A stretch of 64,000 nucleotides of DNA from Sporobacter termitidis DSM 10068 (GCF_900130065.1 NZ_FQXV01000006.1:62001-126000), one strand, 5' to 3'; shown: positions 42,086-51,317, counted from the first letter of the stretch. Notes: a model not told the origin generated them from the sequence alone. Numbers and translations: made by a program.

Positions 42086-43096
42086 TTATTTGTTGAATTT
42101 CTTGCTGGAGTCGACCCAGTCGAGGTCCTTCTTGGCCTTGCCGAAGCCGACGTCAATGGAGGGGCCGGAGGAGCCAAGGGGCCGGGCGGTGACGTCGTAG
42201 CCCTCGCGCTCGGACATCATCTTGACCTCTTCCTCCGTGGGGGGCTGCTTCGCCTTCTCTTCCAGGCGCTTCATGCCCTCGGGGCTGGCGTAGTCGGCAA
42301 AGCGCTCCAGCGCCAGCTGCACCATGCGCGGTCCGCTGGGATACGGCGCAACGAGGAACTGCTCGTTTTCGACGCCCTTCTTGAGCCAGTCGGCCAGAAC
42401 GCGCGGGTCCATGCCGTTGGCGTGGATGGAGGCCAGGAGCTTCTGTGTGTCCTCGGTGACGTTGTAGCCGGTGTTTTTGAACTGCTCGGGACGGCCCTGG
42501 ATGGCCGCTTCATAGATTTTGGACCTGATGTTTGCCGGGCAGAGTGCCGTGACGCCGATGCCGTACGGCTTGAGGGCCACAAAATAGCTCTCCAGGAGGT
42601 TGAGGACGCCCGCCTTGGCGGCGGAATACGGGGCCGTCATCGGGCCGGCGCCGAAAGCGCCCCAGGAGACGGTGGAAGCGATGTGGCCGCCCTTGCCCTT
42701 TTTGATCATGCGCGGCACGAAAGTGACAAGGCCGTTGACGACGCCGCCGAAGCAGACGCCCACAACCCAATCGTAGTCGTCATATGTAGACGCTTCTGCC
42801 GGGCCGAACACATTGACGCCGGCTGTCAGCACGAGAAGGTCCGGCGTCTCACCGAAAACTTTCTCCACCTCGTCGGCCGCCGCGGCATACTGCTCGCGGT
42901 TCGTCACGTCCAGCTTGATGGCGTGCGCCGGGGCGCCCTTCTGCTTAAAATATGCCATGGCCTCGTCCAGGTGGTCCTGGCGGACGTCGGCGATAACGAC
43001 CTTCATGCCGGCCTCGGAAAAGATCTGAGCCTGTCCGAATCCGGCGCCGGACGCGCCGCCCGTAATGAACGCGATTTTACCTGCAAAGTCTTTCAT
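42086..43096 (-). CDS. Short-chain dehydrogenase/reductase
   Basis: 336 residues. Cofactor motif TGGASGAGFG, NAD-preferring-looking DVRQDHLDEA after beta-2, catalytic Ser in STVSWG and YSAAK. The C-terminal ~90 residues (EGMKRLEEKAKQPPTEEEVK onward) exceed the usual 250-residue SDR. Substrate unknown. M22 start at 43096 is 8 bases after AAGGAG; an ATG two codons upstream is too close. Monocistronic, convergent with hydA. Confidence 0.88.
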   Translation of the reverse strand: MKDFAGKIAFITGGASGAGFGQAQIFSEAGMKVVIADVRQDHLDEAMAYFKQKGAPAHAIKLDVTNREQYAAAADEVEKVFGETPDLLVLTAGVNVFGPAEASTYDDYDWVVGVCFGGVVNGLVTFVPRMIKKGKGGHIASTVSWGAFGAGPMTAPYSAAKAGVLNLLESYFVALKPYGIGVTALCPANIRSKIYEAAIQGRPEQFKNTGYNVTEDTQKLLASIHANGMDPRVLADWLKKGVENEQFLVAPYPSGPRMVQLALERFADYASPEGMKRLEEKAKQPPTEEEVKMMSEREGYDVTARPLGSSGPSIDVGFGKAKKDLDWVDSSKKFNK

Positions 43097-43186
43097 ATTC
43101 ATCGCTCCTTGAAGAATAAATTTTTCCTGGAGACAGAATACCACCTTCGGACGCCCCACGCAAGAGATTTTCGCGATTTTCGGTAA

Positions 43187-43969
43187 TCAGCTACTTATTG
43201 TCGCGCCTGTCTGCTGCCTGTGCATCATACTGATATAATTCAGGCCCTTCAGCGTCAAATCCGGGTCAAAAACGTCGATCTCTGTCGTGGCTCCTTCAAA
43301 AAGGCGCGAAAGGCCGCCCGTGGCCACGACCTTAAAATCCGCCTCCAATTCCGCCTTCAGGCGGCGGATAAAATATTCAAGCTGACCCAGATAGCCGTAA
43401 AAAATGCCGGATTTCATGCTGCTTACCGTATTTGTTCCCAGGACGCTGCCGGGTTTTTCGACGGCGACCTTCGGGAGCTTTGCCGTCTTCTCCCACAGGG
43501 CCTCGGCGCAGATACCGACCCCAGGCGCGATGACGCCGCCCAAAAGCTCGCCTTTTTCCGTCACCACGTCGTAGGTGGTCGCCGTGCCGAAATCGACGGC
43601 AAGGACGGGGCCGCCGTAGTAATGGAACGCTGCCGCGGCGTTCACCAGCCGGTCGGCGCCGAGCTCGGCGGGGACGTCCGTTTTGATCCGAATCCCGGTT
43701 TTTGTGTCGCTGGTGACGACGAGCGGCGGGGCGATCCGCAGGTCCCGCGCGCTTTCCAGAAACGCTTGCCCGGCTTTGGGCACCACGGCGGAGACAGCGG
43801 CGGCGCCGATATCGCCGGGGCTTATTTTTTTCTCATGAAGAAAGCTTAAAAGCTCCCGCGTGAGCCCGCCCGGCGCGCCTGTCATGAGGCGGGCCGAGGC
43901 GAGCAGCCGCTCCCGCTCAAAAAGGCCGAGCTTTATATTCGTATTGCCCGCGTCGGCGACAAGTACCAT
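43187..43969 (-). CDS. coaX: Type III pantothenate kinase CoaX
   Basis: 260 residues. ASKHA fold with phosphate-1 motif DAGNTNIKLGLF, ELGADRLVNAAAA, VDFGTATTYDVV and GGVIAPGV. Makes 4'-phosphopantothenate, is not feedback-inhibited by CoA in known members. Last gene of the pan-coa operon; starts 9 bp after coaC. Confidence 0.95.
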   Translation of the reverse strand: MVLVADAGNTNIKLGLFERERLLASARLMTGAPGGLTRELLSFLHEKKISPGDIGAAAVSAVVPKAGQAFLESARDLRIAPPLVVTSDTKTGIRIKTDVPAELGADRLVNAAAAFHYYGGPVLAVDFGTATTYDVVTEKGELLGGVIAPGVGICAEALWEKTAKLPKVAVEKPGSVLGTNTVSSMKSGIFYGYLGQLEYFIRRLKAELEADFKVVATGGLSRLFEGATTEIDVFDPDLTLKGLNYISMMHRQQTGATISS

Positions 43970-43978
43970 GTCTGTACC

Positions 43979-44509
43979 CTACTCCTCCTTCAGTATGCTG
44001 TCGACGATCTGCTCCCAGGGCAGCAGCTTGCCCGCGCCGGTGTCCCCGCAGGCCAGGCGGCCCGAGGCCGTGCCCAGCACCTCGTAGCCGCAGTCCCGGA
44101 GCTTTTGCAGATTGTCCCGGACGACGGGGTTTTCCCACATGGCGGTGTTCATGGCGGGGGCGATGATTTTGCGGCATCTGGCGGCCATGATCGTCGTGGT
44201 CAGCATGTCGTCGGCAATGCCGGCGGCGATCTTCCCGATGACGTTTGCGGTGGCGGGCACGACGGCAAAAACGTCGGCCTTCCTGGCCAGGGAGACGTGC
44301 CTGACGTCCCAGTCGTCCACCGGCTCGAACATGCCGGTGATCACTCTGTTTTGGGACAGGGTCTGGAACGTCAGGGGCGTTACGAATTTCTGGGCGTTTT
44401 CGGTCATGATGACGTCCACATGGTGGCCCTTTTTGACCAGCGCGCCGACAACCTCCGCCGCCTTATAGCAGGCGATGCCGCCGGTAACTCCGAGCACAAT
44501 CGATTTCAT
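43979..44509 (-). CDS. coaC: Phosphopantothenoylcysteine decarboxylase (stand-alone CoaC)
   Basis: 176-residue flavoprotein: LGVTGGIACYKAAEV, catalytic His in DWDVRHVSLARKAD, VVPATANVIGKIAAGIADD, PAMNTAMWENP and LACGDTGAGKL with the active Cys. In most bacteria it is fused to CoaB; here split. ATG overlaps the coaB stop by 4 bp. Confidence 0.93.
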   Translation of the reverse strand: MKSIVLGVTGGIACYKAAEVVGALVKKGHHVDVIMTENAQKFVTPLTFQTLSQNRVITGMFEPVDDWDVRHVSLARKADVFAVVPATANVIGKIAAGIADDMLTTTIMAARCRKIIAPAMNTAMWENPVVRDNLQKLRDCGYEVLGTASGRLACGDTGAGKLLPWEQIVDSILKEE

Positions 44510-45336
44510 TGTCCGCCTCCCGTTTCTCCGCCGGCGTCGCTGCCGCCGAGCATGTGCCCGGCGATGCCCGCGGCGATCTCTTTTTTTGTACCGTAGCTGC
44601 CGACCACGCGGCGGCCTTTCAGCAGCAGGCCTTCGTGCCGGTCCGCCCCGATCCTGTCCATGTCGTTGGCCAGAACGAGGTCGCAGCCGCTTTTTTCCGA
44701 CAGTCCGGCGGCGACGCGGACGAGCGCCTCCTCATCAACGCCCTTCAGCAGCTTGAAGCCCACCAGAAAGGACCCGGGACTCCACTGCTTTATCTTTTCG
44801 ATCAGCTTCGGCGTCCTGACGAGGGAGAGCATCAGGTCCTCGGCGGACCGGACCTTTGACGGGCCGTCCAGCCGGCAGGCCGGACGCTCGAGAACGCCCC
44901 GGACGAGCGCCCGGAGCTTTTCGCCGGACATGCCTCCGCGGTCCCGGGACAGGGCCTCTTCCAGCGTCTCAGAAAGCTCTTCGGCCAGGGCCTCCCGCCC
45001 GGCCAGATAGCCTTTTGTAAAATCCGACACCGCCATGGCGTGGATCACATAGTCGGCTTTATATCCGGTAAGCAGCTGTTCAAGGACCGCTTCGACGCTT
45101 TTGACATCCGTGACGGGGTAAAACGTGACCGGCAGGTTCTCTTTGATTTCGGGCCGCGCCGCCGTTTCCGATACCACGTAGTGCACCGTGAACGCGCCGC
45201 TTTTATGCGCCGCGAGATGCTCGGACAATGCCTCGTAGATGCAGGCGGCGAGGCTCCCCGTGCTGGTATTGCCGATCCGCCGGACGCCGTCGATGGCCTC
45301 CGAGGTGCCGCCGGCCGTTATCACAATATGTTTCAT
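44506..45336 (-). CDS. coaB: Phosphopantothenate--cysteine ligase (stand-alone CoaB)
   Basis: 276 residues of the separate CoaB type: ITAGGTSEAIDGVRRIGNTS, HYVVSETAARPEI, YVIHAMAVSDFTKGYLAG, GSFLVGFKLL, LVLANDMDRIG. Uses CTP or ATP to couple cysteine. ATG 45336 chosen; a GTG at 45345 sits on the ribosome site AGGAC. Starts 12 bp after panD. Confidence 0.9.
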   Translation of the reverse strand: MKHIVITAGGTSEAIDGVRRIGNTSTGSLAACIYEALSEHLAAHKSGAFTVHYVVSETAARPEIKENLPVTFYPVTDVKSVEAVLEQLLTGYKADYVIHAMAVSDFTKGYLAGREALAEELSETLEEALSRDRGGMSGEKLRALVRGVLERPACRLDGPSKVRSAEDLMLSLVRTPKLIEKIKQWSPGSFLVGFKLLKGVDEEALVRVAAGLSEKSGCDLVLANDMDRIGADRHEGLLLKGRRVVGSYGTKKEIAAGIAGHMLGGSDAGGETGGGQ

Positions 45337-45348
45337 GCCGTCCACGTC

Positions 45349-45732
45349 CTATTCCGTCGTGCCGTGGCGCTCTTCGCGCTTGAGCCGGACGGGCCTGTTG
45401 TTATCGTCCAGGACGAGCACCTTCGGCCGAAATGTCCTCGCCTCGTTTTCGTCCATCAGGGCGTAGGCGATGATGATGACCTTATCCCCCACCTGCACGA
45501 GCCTGGCGGCGGCGCCGTTTAAACAGACGATGCCGCTGCCGGCCGCGCCGACAATGGTATACGTCTCAAAGCGCTGGCCGTTGCTGACATTGACGATCTG
45601 CACCTTTTCCCCCGGCAGGATGCCGGACTTTTCGAGCAGCTCGCGGTCGATCGTCACGCTGCCGACGTAATTGATGTCGGCCTGCGTGACGGTGGCGCGG
45701 TGCAGCTTGCTTTTGAACATCGATAAAAGCAT
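45349..45732 (-). CDS. panD: Aspartate 1-decarboxylase PanD
   Basis: 127 residues. [20 protein letters not shown] contains the self-cleavage site Gly24-Ser25 that gives the pyruvoyl group. [30 protein letters not shown] follow. Supplies beta-alanine. Starts 6 bp after panC with GGAGG. Confidence 0.96.
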   Translation of the reverse strand: MLLSMFKSKLHRATVTQADINYVGSVTIDRELLEKSGILPGEKVQIVNVSNGQRFETYTIVGAAGSGIVCLNGAAARLVQVGDKVIIIAYALMDENEARTFRPKVLVLDDNNRPVRLKREERHGTTE

Positions 45733-45738
45733 TGTCTT

Positions 45739-46611
45739 TCACCTCCGGCCGACCGGCAGCACCCTGTTGTCGACCAGTCTCGTCTTTCCGAATTTCACGG
45801 CCACGGCGGCCAGAGCCTTTTGCCCGGGAGCGATGGCGGCAATGTCCGCCAGCGTCTCGCTGTCCAGAACGCGGACGTAGTCGATGACGGCAAGGCTCCG
45901 GCTGTTGATGTGGCTTTCCATAATCTCCGTCAGCCTTGCCGCGCTGGTGCTGCTGGCCGCGCCGGAGGCGGCGTACTCCTCCGCCTTTCCGAGCGCCTCA
46001 TTAAGGCATACGGCCTGCCGGCGCTCCTCGGGGCTCAGATAGACGTTTCTGGAGCTCATCGCCAGGCCGTCCGCCTCCCGGACGATGGGGCAGACGACCA
46101 CCTCCACCGGCATGTGGAGGTCCCGGACCATTTTCTTGACGATCAGCGCCTGCTGGGCGTCCTTCTGGCCGAAATACGCCCTGTCCGGCCGGATCAGGTT
46201 GAACAGGATATTGACGACGGTGGTGACGCCTTTAAAATGCGTGGGCCGGGACGCGCCGCAGAGCTTTTTGGTGATCTCGCCCGTCACCTCCACGGCCGTG
46301 GAGGCGCCGGGGATGTAGATTTCCGCCGCCCGGGGATTGAAAACGGCGTCGGCGCCGGCCTCCCGGGCCAGCGCATAGTCGCGGCCGATATCCCGGGGGT
46401 AGTTTTCATAGTCCTCGCCGGGGGCAAACTGCGTCGGGTTGACGAAGACGCTCGCCACCACGAGGTCGTTTTGGGCCCTGGCCGCTTTGATAAGGGAAAG
46501 ATGCCCCGCGTGCAGGCAGCCCATCGTCGGGACGAAGCCCAGCGTCCTGCCGTGGCGGCCCATCGTATCCAGCCAGGCCTCCAACTCGGGAATTGTTTTG
46601 ATGAGGCTCAT
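45739..46611 (-). CDS. panC: Pantothenate synthetase PanC
   Basis: 290 residues. VPTMGCLHAGHLSLIKAA (HxGH nucleotidylyl motif), VFVNPTQFAPGEDYENYPR, AYFGQKDAQQALIVKKMV, GLAMSSRNVYL. Ligates pantoate and beta-alanine with ATP. 17 bp after panB. Confidence 0.97.
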   Translation of the reverse strand: MSLIKTIPELEAWLDTMGRHGRTLGFVPTMGCLHAGHLSLIKAARAQNDLVVASVFVNPTQFAPGEDYENYPRDIGRDYALAREAGADAVFNPRAAEIYIPGASTAVEVTGEITKKLCGASRPTHFKGVTTVVNILFNLIRPDRAYFGQKDAQQALIVKKMVRDLHMPVEVVVCPIVREADGLAMSSRNVYLSPEERRQAVCLNEALGKAEEYAASGAASSTSAARLTEIMESHINSRSLAVIDYVRVLDSETLADIAAIAPGQKALAAVAVKFGKTRLVDNRVLPVGRR

Positions 46612-46628
46612 TTTTCACCCTCCCCCGA

Positions 46629-47462
46629 TCAATAAAGTTTTTCCAGAACCTCGTCGCTCATCGAAAAGGTGTGCTGTTTTTCGGGGAACTTCTGCGCGCG
46701 GACGTCGCCGATGTAGCCGCCCACCGCCTCGGCGATGGTGCTTTTTAAATTGGCGTAGCGCCTGGCAAATTTCGGGGTGAAATCGGCGTACATGCCCAAA
46801 AGATCGTTGACCACCAGCACCTGGCCGTCGCAGTAGCGGCCCGCCCCGATGCCGATGGTCGGTATCTGCACCTTCTCGGTGATGAGGCGCGCCAGGGGCT
46901 CGGGCACGGCCTCCAGCACGACGGCGAAGGCGCCCGCTTCCTCCAGGGCCTGGGCGTCCTCGACCAAAGCTCTTGCCGCCCGCTCCTCCTTGCCCTGCAC
47001 CTTAAAGCCGCCGAAGACGTTGACGGACTGGGGCGTCAGGCCGATATGGCCCATGACGGGGATCTGGGCCCGGACGATGGCCCGCACCGTGTCCGCCATG
47101 CTCCGGCCGCCCTCCAGCTTGACGGCGTTCATTTTCGCCTCCTGGATGAACCGCCCGGCGTTCCGGACAGCCTCCTCGGCGCTGACGTGATAGGTCAGAA
47201 AGGGCATGTCGCCCACCAGCAGGGCGTTTTTCGCGCCGCGCGCCACGCACTTGCAGTGGTAGAGCATTTCCTCGATGGTGACCTCCACCGTGGAGTCTTT
47301 GCCCTGCACCACCATGCCCAGCGAGTCGCCCACCAGGATAGCGTCGATGCCGCAGCCGTCCAGTATCTGGGCCATGGAATAGTCGTAGCCGGTGAGCATG
47401 GTGATTTTCCTGTTATTTTTCTTCGCGTCTAAAAACGACTGTGTTGTAAATTTATCAGACAT
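46629..47462 (-). CDS. panB: Ketopantoate hydroxymethyltransferase PanB
   Basis: 277 residues. TMLTGYDYSMAQILDGCGID, LVGDSLGMVVQGKDSTVEVT (metal ligand Asp), VGDMPFLTYHVSAEEAVRNA, VKLEGG, GHIGLTPQSVN, TIGIGAGRYCDGQVLVVNDL. Makes ketopantoate from ketoisovalerate and methylene-tetrahydrofolate. Overlaps panG by 8 bp. Confidence 0.97.
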   Translation of the reverse strand: MSDKFTTQSFLDAKKNNRKITMLTGYDYSMAQILDGCGIDAILVGDSLGMVVQGKDSTVEVTIEEMLYHCKCVARGAKNALLVGDMPFLTYHVSAEEAVRNAGRFIQEAKMNAVKLEGGRSMADTVRAIVRAQIPVMGHIGLTPQSVNVFGGFKVQGKEERAARALVEDAQALEEAGAFAVVLEAVPEPLARLITEKVQIPTIGIGAGRYCDGQVLVVNDLLGMYADFTPKFARRYANLKSTIAEAVGGYIGDVRAQKFPEKQHTFSMSDEVLEKLY

Positions 47463-48342
47463 GTGCTGTCTCCTCCAAAATCTGTCGGAATTTTTCGGTC
47501 TGGGCGCCCGTCAATCTGCTGCCCTCCAGAATTTCCGCCGTTTTCAGGGCCAGGGCTTTATAAAAGTCCAGCTCCGAGGGCAGCCGCGCCTCGATCGCTT
47601 TGAGATGGACGCCGACCGTGTTGTAATCCCCCCGGACGATGGGTCCGGTCAAGGCCTCGACCGGGCCCTTTTCCCGGATATTGGCCAGCGTGGCGTCAAC
47701 GAGGGGCCCGATGGCCCGGAAAACGTCCTGCCGGTCCATGCCCGCCGCCTCAAAAAACCGGGCGCCGCTCTCCAGGAGCGTCACCAGAAAGTTGGAGACG
47801 ACGCACGCGCCCGCGTGATAGACGGCCTTGCCGCCGGCCTCCATGAGGCTGTACCTCCCGCCCGTCTCGTCCAGAATCGCCCGGGCGGCGCGGACAGCCT
47901 CGTCCGTGCCCTCCAGCGTGAACCAGGCGCCGTTTAGGCGTCCGGCGCTGTCCTCCGGCGTGCCGAAGCTTAAAAGCGGGTGCATGCTGCCCACCGCGCC
48001 GCCGGCGGCCTTGATGCCCGCGAGGCAGTCCGACGGGTGCGCGCCGCTGAGATGCAGCCAGACCTTCCCGCCGCCGATGCGCCCGGCGCGCAGCAGGGCC
48101 GCGGCTTCGGCGTCGAGCTCCTCCAGCGCGTGGTCCGGGACGGCGATGAACACCACGCCGGCGGGCCCGGCCGCCTCCTCGACGGTACCAAAGGCCGCCG
48201 AGGCCGTCAGCGCCGCCGCCTCCCGCGCCGATTGGGCCGTTTTGCTGTAATAGCCCGACACCGTCAGGCCGTGGCTTTTGAAATAAAGCCCCAACGCTTT
48301 CCCGGCTTTACCGGCGCCAATGAATCCAATTTCCAAAGACAT
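47455..48342 (-). CDS. panG: Ketopantoate reductase of the PanG type (Rossmann + DUF2520)
   Basis: About 295 residues. N-terminal Rossmann IGFIGAGKAGKALGLYF, FIAVPDHALEEL, HLSGAHPSDCL, GSMHPLLSFGTP; then DUF2520 helical domain with HAGACVVSNFLVTLL and GDYNTVGVHLKAI. PanG was described as an alternative ketopantoate reductase in Francisella and occurs in Clostridia and Enterococcus; here it leads a pan operon lacking panE. ATG 48342 is only 2 bases after GAGG; a TTG at 48336 has the better spacing. Confidence 0.85.
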   Translation of the reverse strand: MSLEIGFIGAGKAGKALGLYFKSHGLTVSGYYSKTAQSAREAAALTASAAFGTVEEAAGPAGVVFIAVPDHALEELDAEAAALLRAGRIGGGKVWLHLSGAHPSDCLAGIKAAGGAVGSMHPLLSFGTPEDSAGRLNGAWFTLEGTDEAVRAARAILDETGGRYSLMEAGGKAVYHAGACVVSNFLVTLLESGARFFEAAGMDRQDVFRAIGPLVDATLANIREKGPVEALTGPIVRGDYNTVGVHLKAIEARLPSELDFYKALALKTAEILEGSRLTGAQTEKFRQILEETAHV

Positions 48343-48687
48343 CACCTCTGTTATTATGTGCAGTTCCCGGCGCCGTACAAGCGTTTCGGACGTCTGAAGC
48401 CCGGCGCGCGGCGCGCCGGAAATATCCCGAAAAATGCAAAAAAGTCCCTTTCACCTGTGTGGCCGCTCATGGAAGAGCCGGCCTTCCTCGACAGACGAAA
48501 AAGACATCGTTTAAAAACAGAATATAACTGTCTCTGTCACTAAGGATCAAAGCAGGTTTTTTACATGCCGGAATAAGCCTCTTGCCGCGTGCAGCTCATA
48601 AAGATACCGCCGCTTGTACGGTTCGTAAAGATACCGCCACCATGGATTATACGTCACGGGTCGGTAAATTACAACATTTTATTGGTC
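48343..48687. other. Intergenic region upstream of the pan operon
   Basis: No gene. Contains a GC palindrome CCGGCGCGCGGCGCGCCGG near 48401-48419, and near 48595-48645 two short direct copies of TAAAGATACCGCC. The pan operon promoter should lie in 48345-48420 or further in but is not recognisable. Confidence 0.5.
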
Positions 48688-48716
48688 TTGCCAAAGTCGT
48701 GTATATACACTATAAT
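48688..48716 (+). promoter_or_regulatory. Strong SigA-type promoter of the DUF2284 gene
   Basis: TTGCCA, 17-bp spacer, TATAAT; 39 bp before the ATG. Confidence 0.8.
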
Positions 48717-48755
48717 TATAATATATGATAATGACAGCAGCCGGGAGGCAGGAAA

Positions 48756-49295
48756 ATGAGCGAAACGGAAAACAGGATCATACGGGAAATAGCGGGCCTT
48801 GGCGTGTACGACTATGCCTTTATCAAATCGGACCAAGTCGTTTTTACGGACGTCTTCCGGCGGCTCTGTGAGGAAAACTCGTGCGGGATGTACAACAAGT
48901 CCTGGGCCTGCCCACCCGCTGTCGGCACCGTGGAGGCATGCAAAGGTAAGTGTCTGGCGTTTGAAAACGCCTTTGTTTTCACTTCGGTGAGCGAGCTGGA
49001 GGACGTGTACGACGTGGAGGAGTGGCTGAAATTCCGCGTCATCCACGAGGCGATGACCGAAAAAGTCGTCGGAGTTTTCCGCAGGGAATTCGAAAATGTC
49101 CTGCCGCTCTCCACGGAGGGCTGCACCGTCTGCAAAACCTGCGCCTATCCCGATAAGCCGTGCCGTTTCCCAGACCGGATGTTCCCGGCCGTGGAGGGCT
49201 ACGGCATCGCGGTCACGCAGCTGGCCAAGGCGGGCGGGCTGTCGTACAACAACGGCCCGGGCACCCTGACCTATTTCAGCGCCATATTTTTCTGA
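48756..49295 (+). CDS. DUF2284 metal-binding protein
   Basis: 179 residues with about ten Cys: FRRLCEENSCGMYNKSWACPPAVGTVEACKGK (as separate blocks), GCTVCKTCAYPDKPCRFP and a C-terminal GYGIAVTQLAKAGGL. The CPP and CxxCxxC..C patterns are those of DUF2284, predicted iron-sulfur or metal binding, often near B12 or methyltransferase genes. Function unknown. Ends 3 bp from the stop of tetR on the other strand. Confidence 0.82.
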   Translation: MSETENRIIREIAGLGVYDYAFIKSDQVVFTDVFRRLCEENSCGMYNKSWACPPAVGTVEACKGKCLAFENAFVFTSVSELEDVYDVEEWLKFRVIHEAMTEKVVGVFRREFENVLPLSTEGCTVCKTCAYPDKPCRFPDRMFPAVEGYGIAVTQLAKAGGLSYNNGPGTLTYFSAIFF

Positions 49296-49298
49296 GTC

Positions 49299-49874
49299 TT
49301 ATGTGAGCACGCCTTTCAAAAATATCCGGAAAGCCAGTACCAGCTGATCTCCCAGGCTGTCGTTTTCATCTCCGGTGCTCCAGCTGAGCAGGGTGCCGAG
49401 ATATATCTGCAGCGCGGTCCGGGCCATGACGGCCGGCGGGACCCCGGGCGCAAATTCGCCCGATTGCTGTCCTCTTTCAAACAGCGGGATCATTGACTCC
49501 GCCTTCGCCATCAGGCCGTGCCCGCCCGGCGCCCCGGCACTCGTCGCCAGAAACCGCTGCAGCGCCAGCCGCATCTGAACGCGGTCATCGTTCATCGAAT
49601 CGCCGAGCTCTTTGACGAGGTCCAGTATGCGCGGCGCGTACGGCCCCGGCTGGTCGTTAAGAATCCGGATTTCATTGAAAAACAGCGCCTTTTGAAATTT
49701 GACCAAAAGCTCTTCCTTGGCTTTAAAATAATTGAAAAACGTCCCCTTTGCCACGCCGGCCGCTTCCGTAATCTCCGCGACGGTGGTGGCCTCATACCCC
49801 TTCTCAGAAAAGAGGCGAAGCGCGGCGTCTATGATCCGGTTGACGGTCTCCCGCTTTTTTTCCTCTCTTTTCAC
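49299..49874 (-). CDS. TetR-family repressor
   Basis: 191 residues. N-terminal HTH (about 8-55): TVNRIIDAALRLFSEKGYEA, VAEITEAAGVAKGTFFNYF, KAKEELL. The rest is an all-helical ligand domain (about 60-190). GTG 49874 chosen, about 9 bases after a run of G (AGGGGGGG); ATG 49895 would add seven residues ahead of that site. Divergent from an aldo-keto reductase, its likely target. Confidence 0.85.
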   Translation of the reverse strand: MKREEKKRETVNRIIDAALRLFSEKGYEATTVAEITEAAGVAKGTFFNYFKAKEELLVKFQKALFFNEIRILNDQPGPYAPRILDLVKELGDSMNDDRVQMRLALQRFLATSAGAPGGHGLMAKAESMIPLFERGQQSGEFAPGVPPAVMARTALQIYLGTLLSWSTGDENDSLGDQLVLAFRIFLKGVLT

Positions 49875-49924
49875 CGTTCGTGCCCCCCCCCTCATCCATA
49901 ATAGCCATATGTGCGCTCTCAAGC

Positions 49925-49955
49925 GATATAATGAATTCTTGGAATTCATTATATC
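49925..49955. promoter_or_regulatory. Perfect 14-3-14 inverted repeat upstream of tetR
   Basis: GATATAATGAATTC-TTG-GAATTCATTATATC. It lies 50 bp upstream of the tetR start, probably an operator or the tetR promoter itself. Confidence 0.6.
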
Positions 49956-50017
49956 ATAGCTTTGCTGCATTTAGGAATTATAGAGGCGCAAATTATGACC
50001 ATGGGTATAATATTTTA

Positions 50018-50046
50018 TTGACCGGCGGTCATATTTGTATTATAAT
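50018..50046 (+). promoter_or_regulatory. Promoter of the aldo-keto reductase, with TetR-type operator on the -35
   Basis: TTGACC, 17-bp spacer, TATAAT. The palindrome TGACCGGCGGTCA (50019-50031, 5-3-5) covers the -35 box, a typical TetR-family operator form. Confidence 0.75.
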
Positions 50047-50085
50047 AGGCTCAAATGCAGGATATAACAACCAGGAGGAGCCGCC

Positions 50086-51279
50086 ATGCAATACCGTTCA
50101 GATCCGAAATCGGGAAATGCGCTGTCCATCCTCGGCTTTGGCTGTATGCGCTTTCCGAGGAACCTGAGCCAGATAGATATGAACAAAACGGAAAAGCTCG
50201 TTTTGAAGGCCATTGAAAACGGCGTCAATTATTTTGACACCGCCTACATCTATGGCGGAAGCGAGGAAGCCCTCGGGACGATAGTACATAAAAACAACGT
50301 GCGCGACAGGATTTTCATCGCGACCAAGCTGCCGCATGCAAAATGCCAGCGCTACGAGGATTTTGACGCGCTGTTCAAAACGCAGCTTGAGCGGCTCCGG
50401 ACCGATTATATAGACTATTACCTGATTCATAATCTGTCCGATACAAAGAGCTGGCAGCGGCTCCGGGAACTGGGCATAGAAAAATGGATCGCCGACAATA
50501 AGGCGTCCGGCAAAATCCGGCAGATCGGCTTTTCGTTTCACGGGATGTACGACGAGTTTTTGTCGCTGCTGGACGCGTACGACTGGGATTTCTGCCAGAT
50601 ACAATACAACTACGTCAATACCCATTACCAGGCCGGGACCGCCGGCCTGCAGAAGGCCGCGGAAAAGGGCATCCCCGTTATGATCATGGAGCCTCTTTTG
50701 GGCGGGAAGCTCGCCAACGGACTGCCGCAAAAGGCGATAAACCAGTTTAAGGCCGCAAATACCGCGCTTTCTCCCGCGGCGTGGGCGTTTCGATGGCTGT
50801 GGGATCAGAGAGAGGTTTTTGTCGTCTTATCCGGCATGAACGACGACGCGCAGCTCAGCGAGAACCTCGAGCTGGCCGACAGGTCCGTGTCAGGCATGCT
50901 GTCGGATGAGGAGCACAGGCTGTTCGAGTCGGTCACCGAGGCGTTCCGCGCCTCCTATAAAATTCCGTGCACCGGCTGCAATTACTGCATGCCGTGTCCC
51001 CAGGGCATCAACATTCCCGCGTGCTTTTCGGCGTATAACATGTCTTACACCGTGGGTTTTCTGTCGGGGCTCCAGCAGTACATCACAAGCACGGGCGCTT
51101 CAAACCCCAACGCCAATCACTCCCCAGGCCACTGCATCAAATGCGGCAAATGCGAAAAGCACTGCCCGCAGCATATTCAGATCAGGGCTTCGCTGACCGC
51201 CGTGACGAAGCGCATGGAACCCTTCTGGTTCAATCCCGCCATGAAGCTCTTTGTGCGCGTCAGGGAGAAAAGCAAATAG
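50086..51279 (+). CDS. Aldo/keto reductase with C-terminal ferredoxin domain
   Basis: 397 residues. AKR barrel (about 1-290) with LGFGCMRFP, catalytic Asp/Tyr in FDTAYIYGGSE, Lys in IATKLPH and His in YYLIHNLSD. C-terminal cysteines CTGCNYCMPCPQGINIPAC and CIKCGKCEKHCPQHIQI make two [4Fe-4S] sites. Such proteins are frequent in anaerobes; substrate unknown. RBS CAGGAGGAGCCGCC. Confidence 0.92.
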   Translation: MQYRSDPKSGNALSILGFGCMRFPRNLSQIDMNKTEKLVLKAIENGVNYFDTAYIYGGSEEALGTIVHKNNVRDRIFIATKLPHAKCQRYEDFDALFKTQLERLRTDYIDYYLIHNLSDTKSWQRLRELGIEKWIADNKASGKIRQIGFSFHGMYDEFLSLLDAYDWDFCQIQYNYVNTHYQAGTAGLQKAAEKGIPVMIMEPLLGGKLANGLPQKAINQFKAANTALSPAAWAFRWLWDQREVFVVLSGMNDDAQLSENLELADRSVSGMLSDEEHRLFESVTEAFRASYKIPCTGCNYCMPCPQGINIPACFSAYNMSYTVGFLSGLQQYITSTGASNPNANHSPGHCIKCGKCEKHCPQHIQIRASLTAVTKRMEPFWFNPAMKLFVRVREKSK

Positions 51280-51317
51280 CCGCCTCTTTATGGCGGGACG
51301 TATAAAGTCACAAGGGC

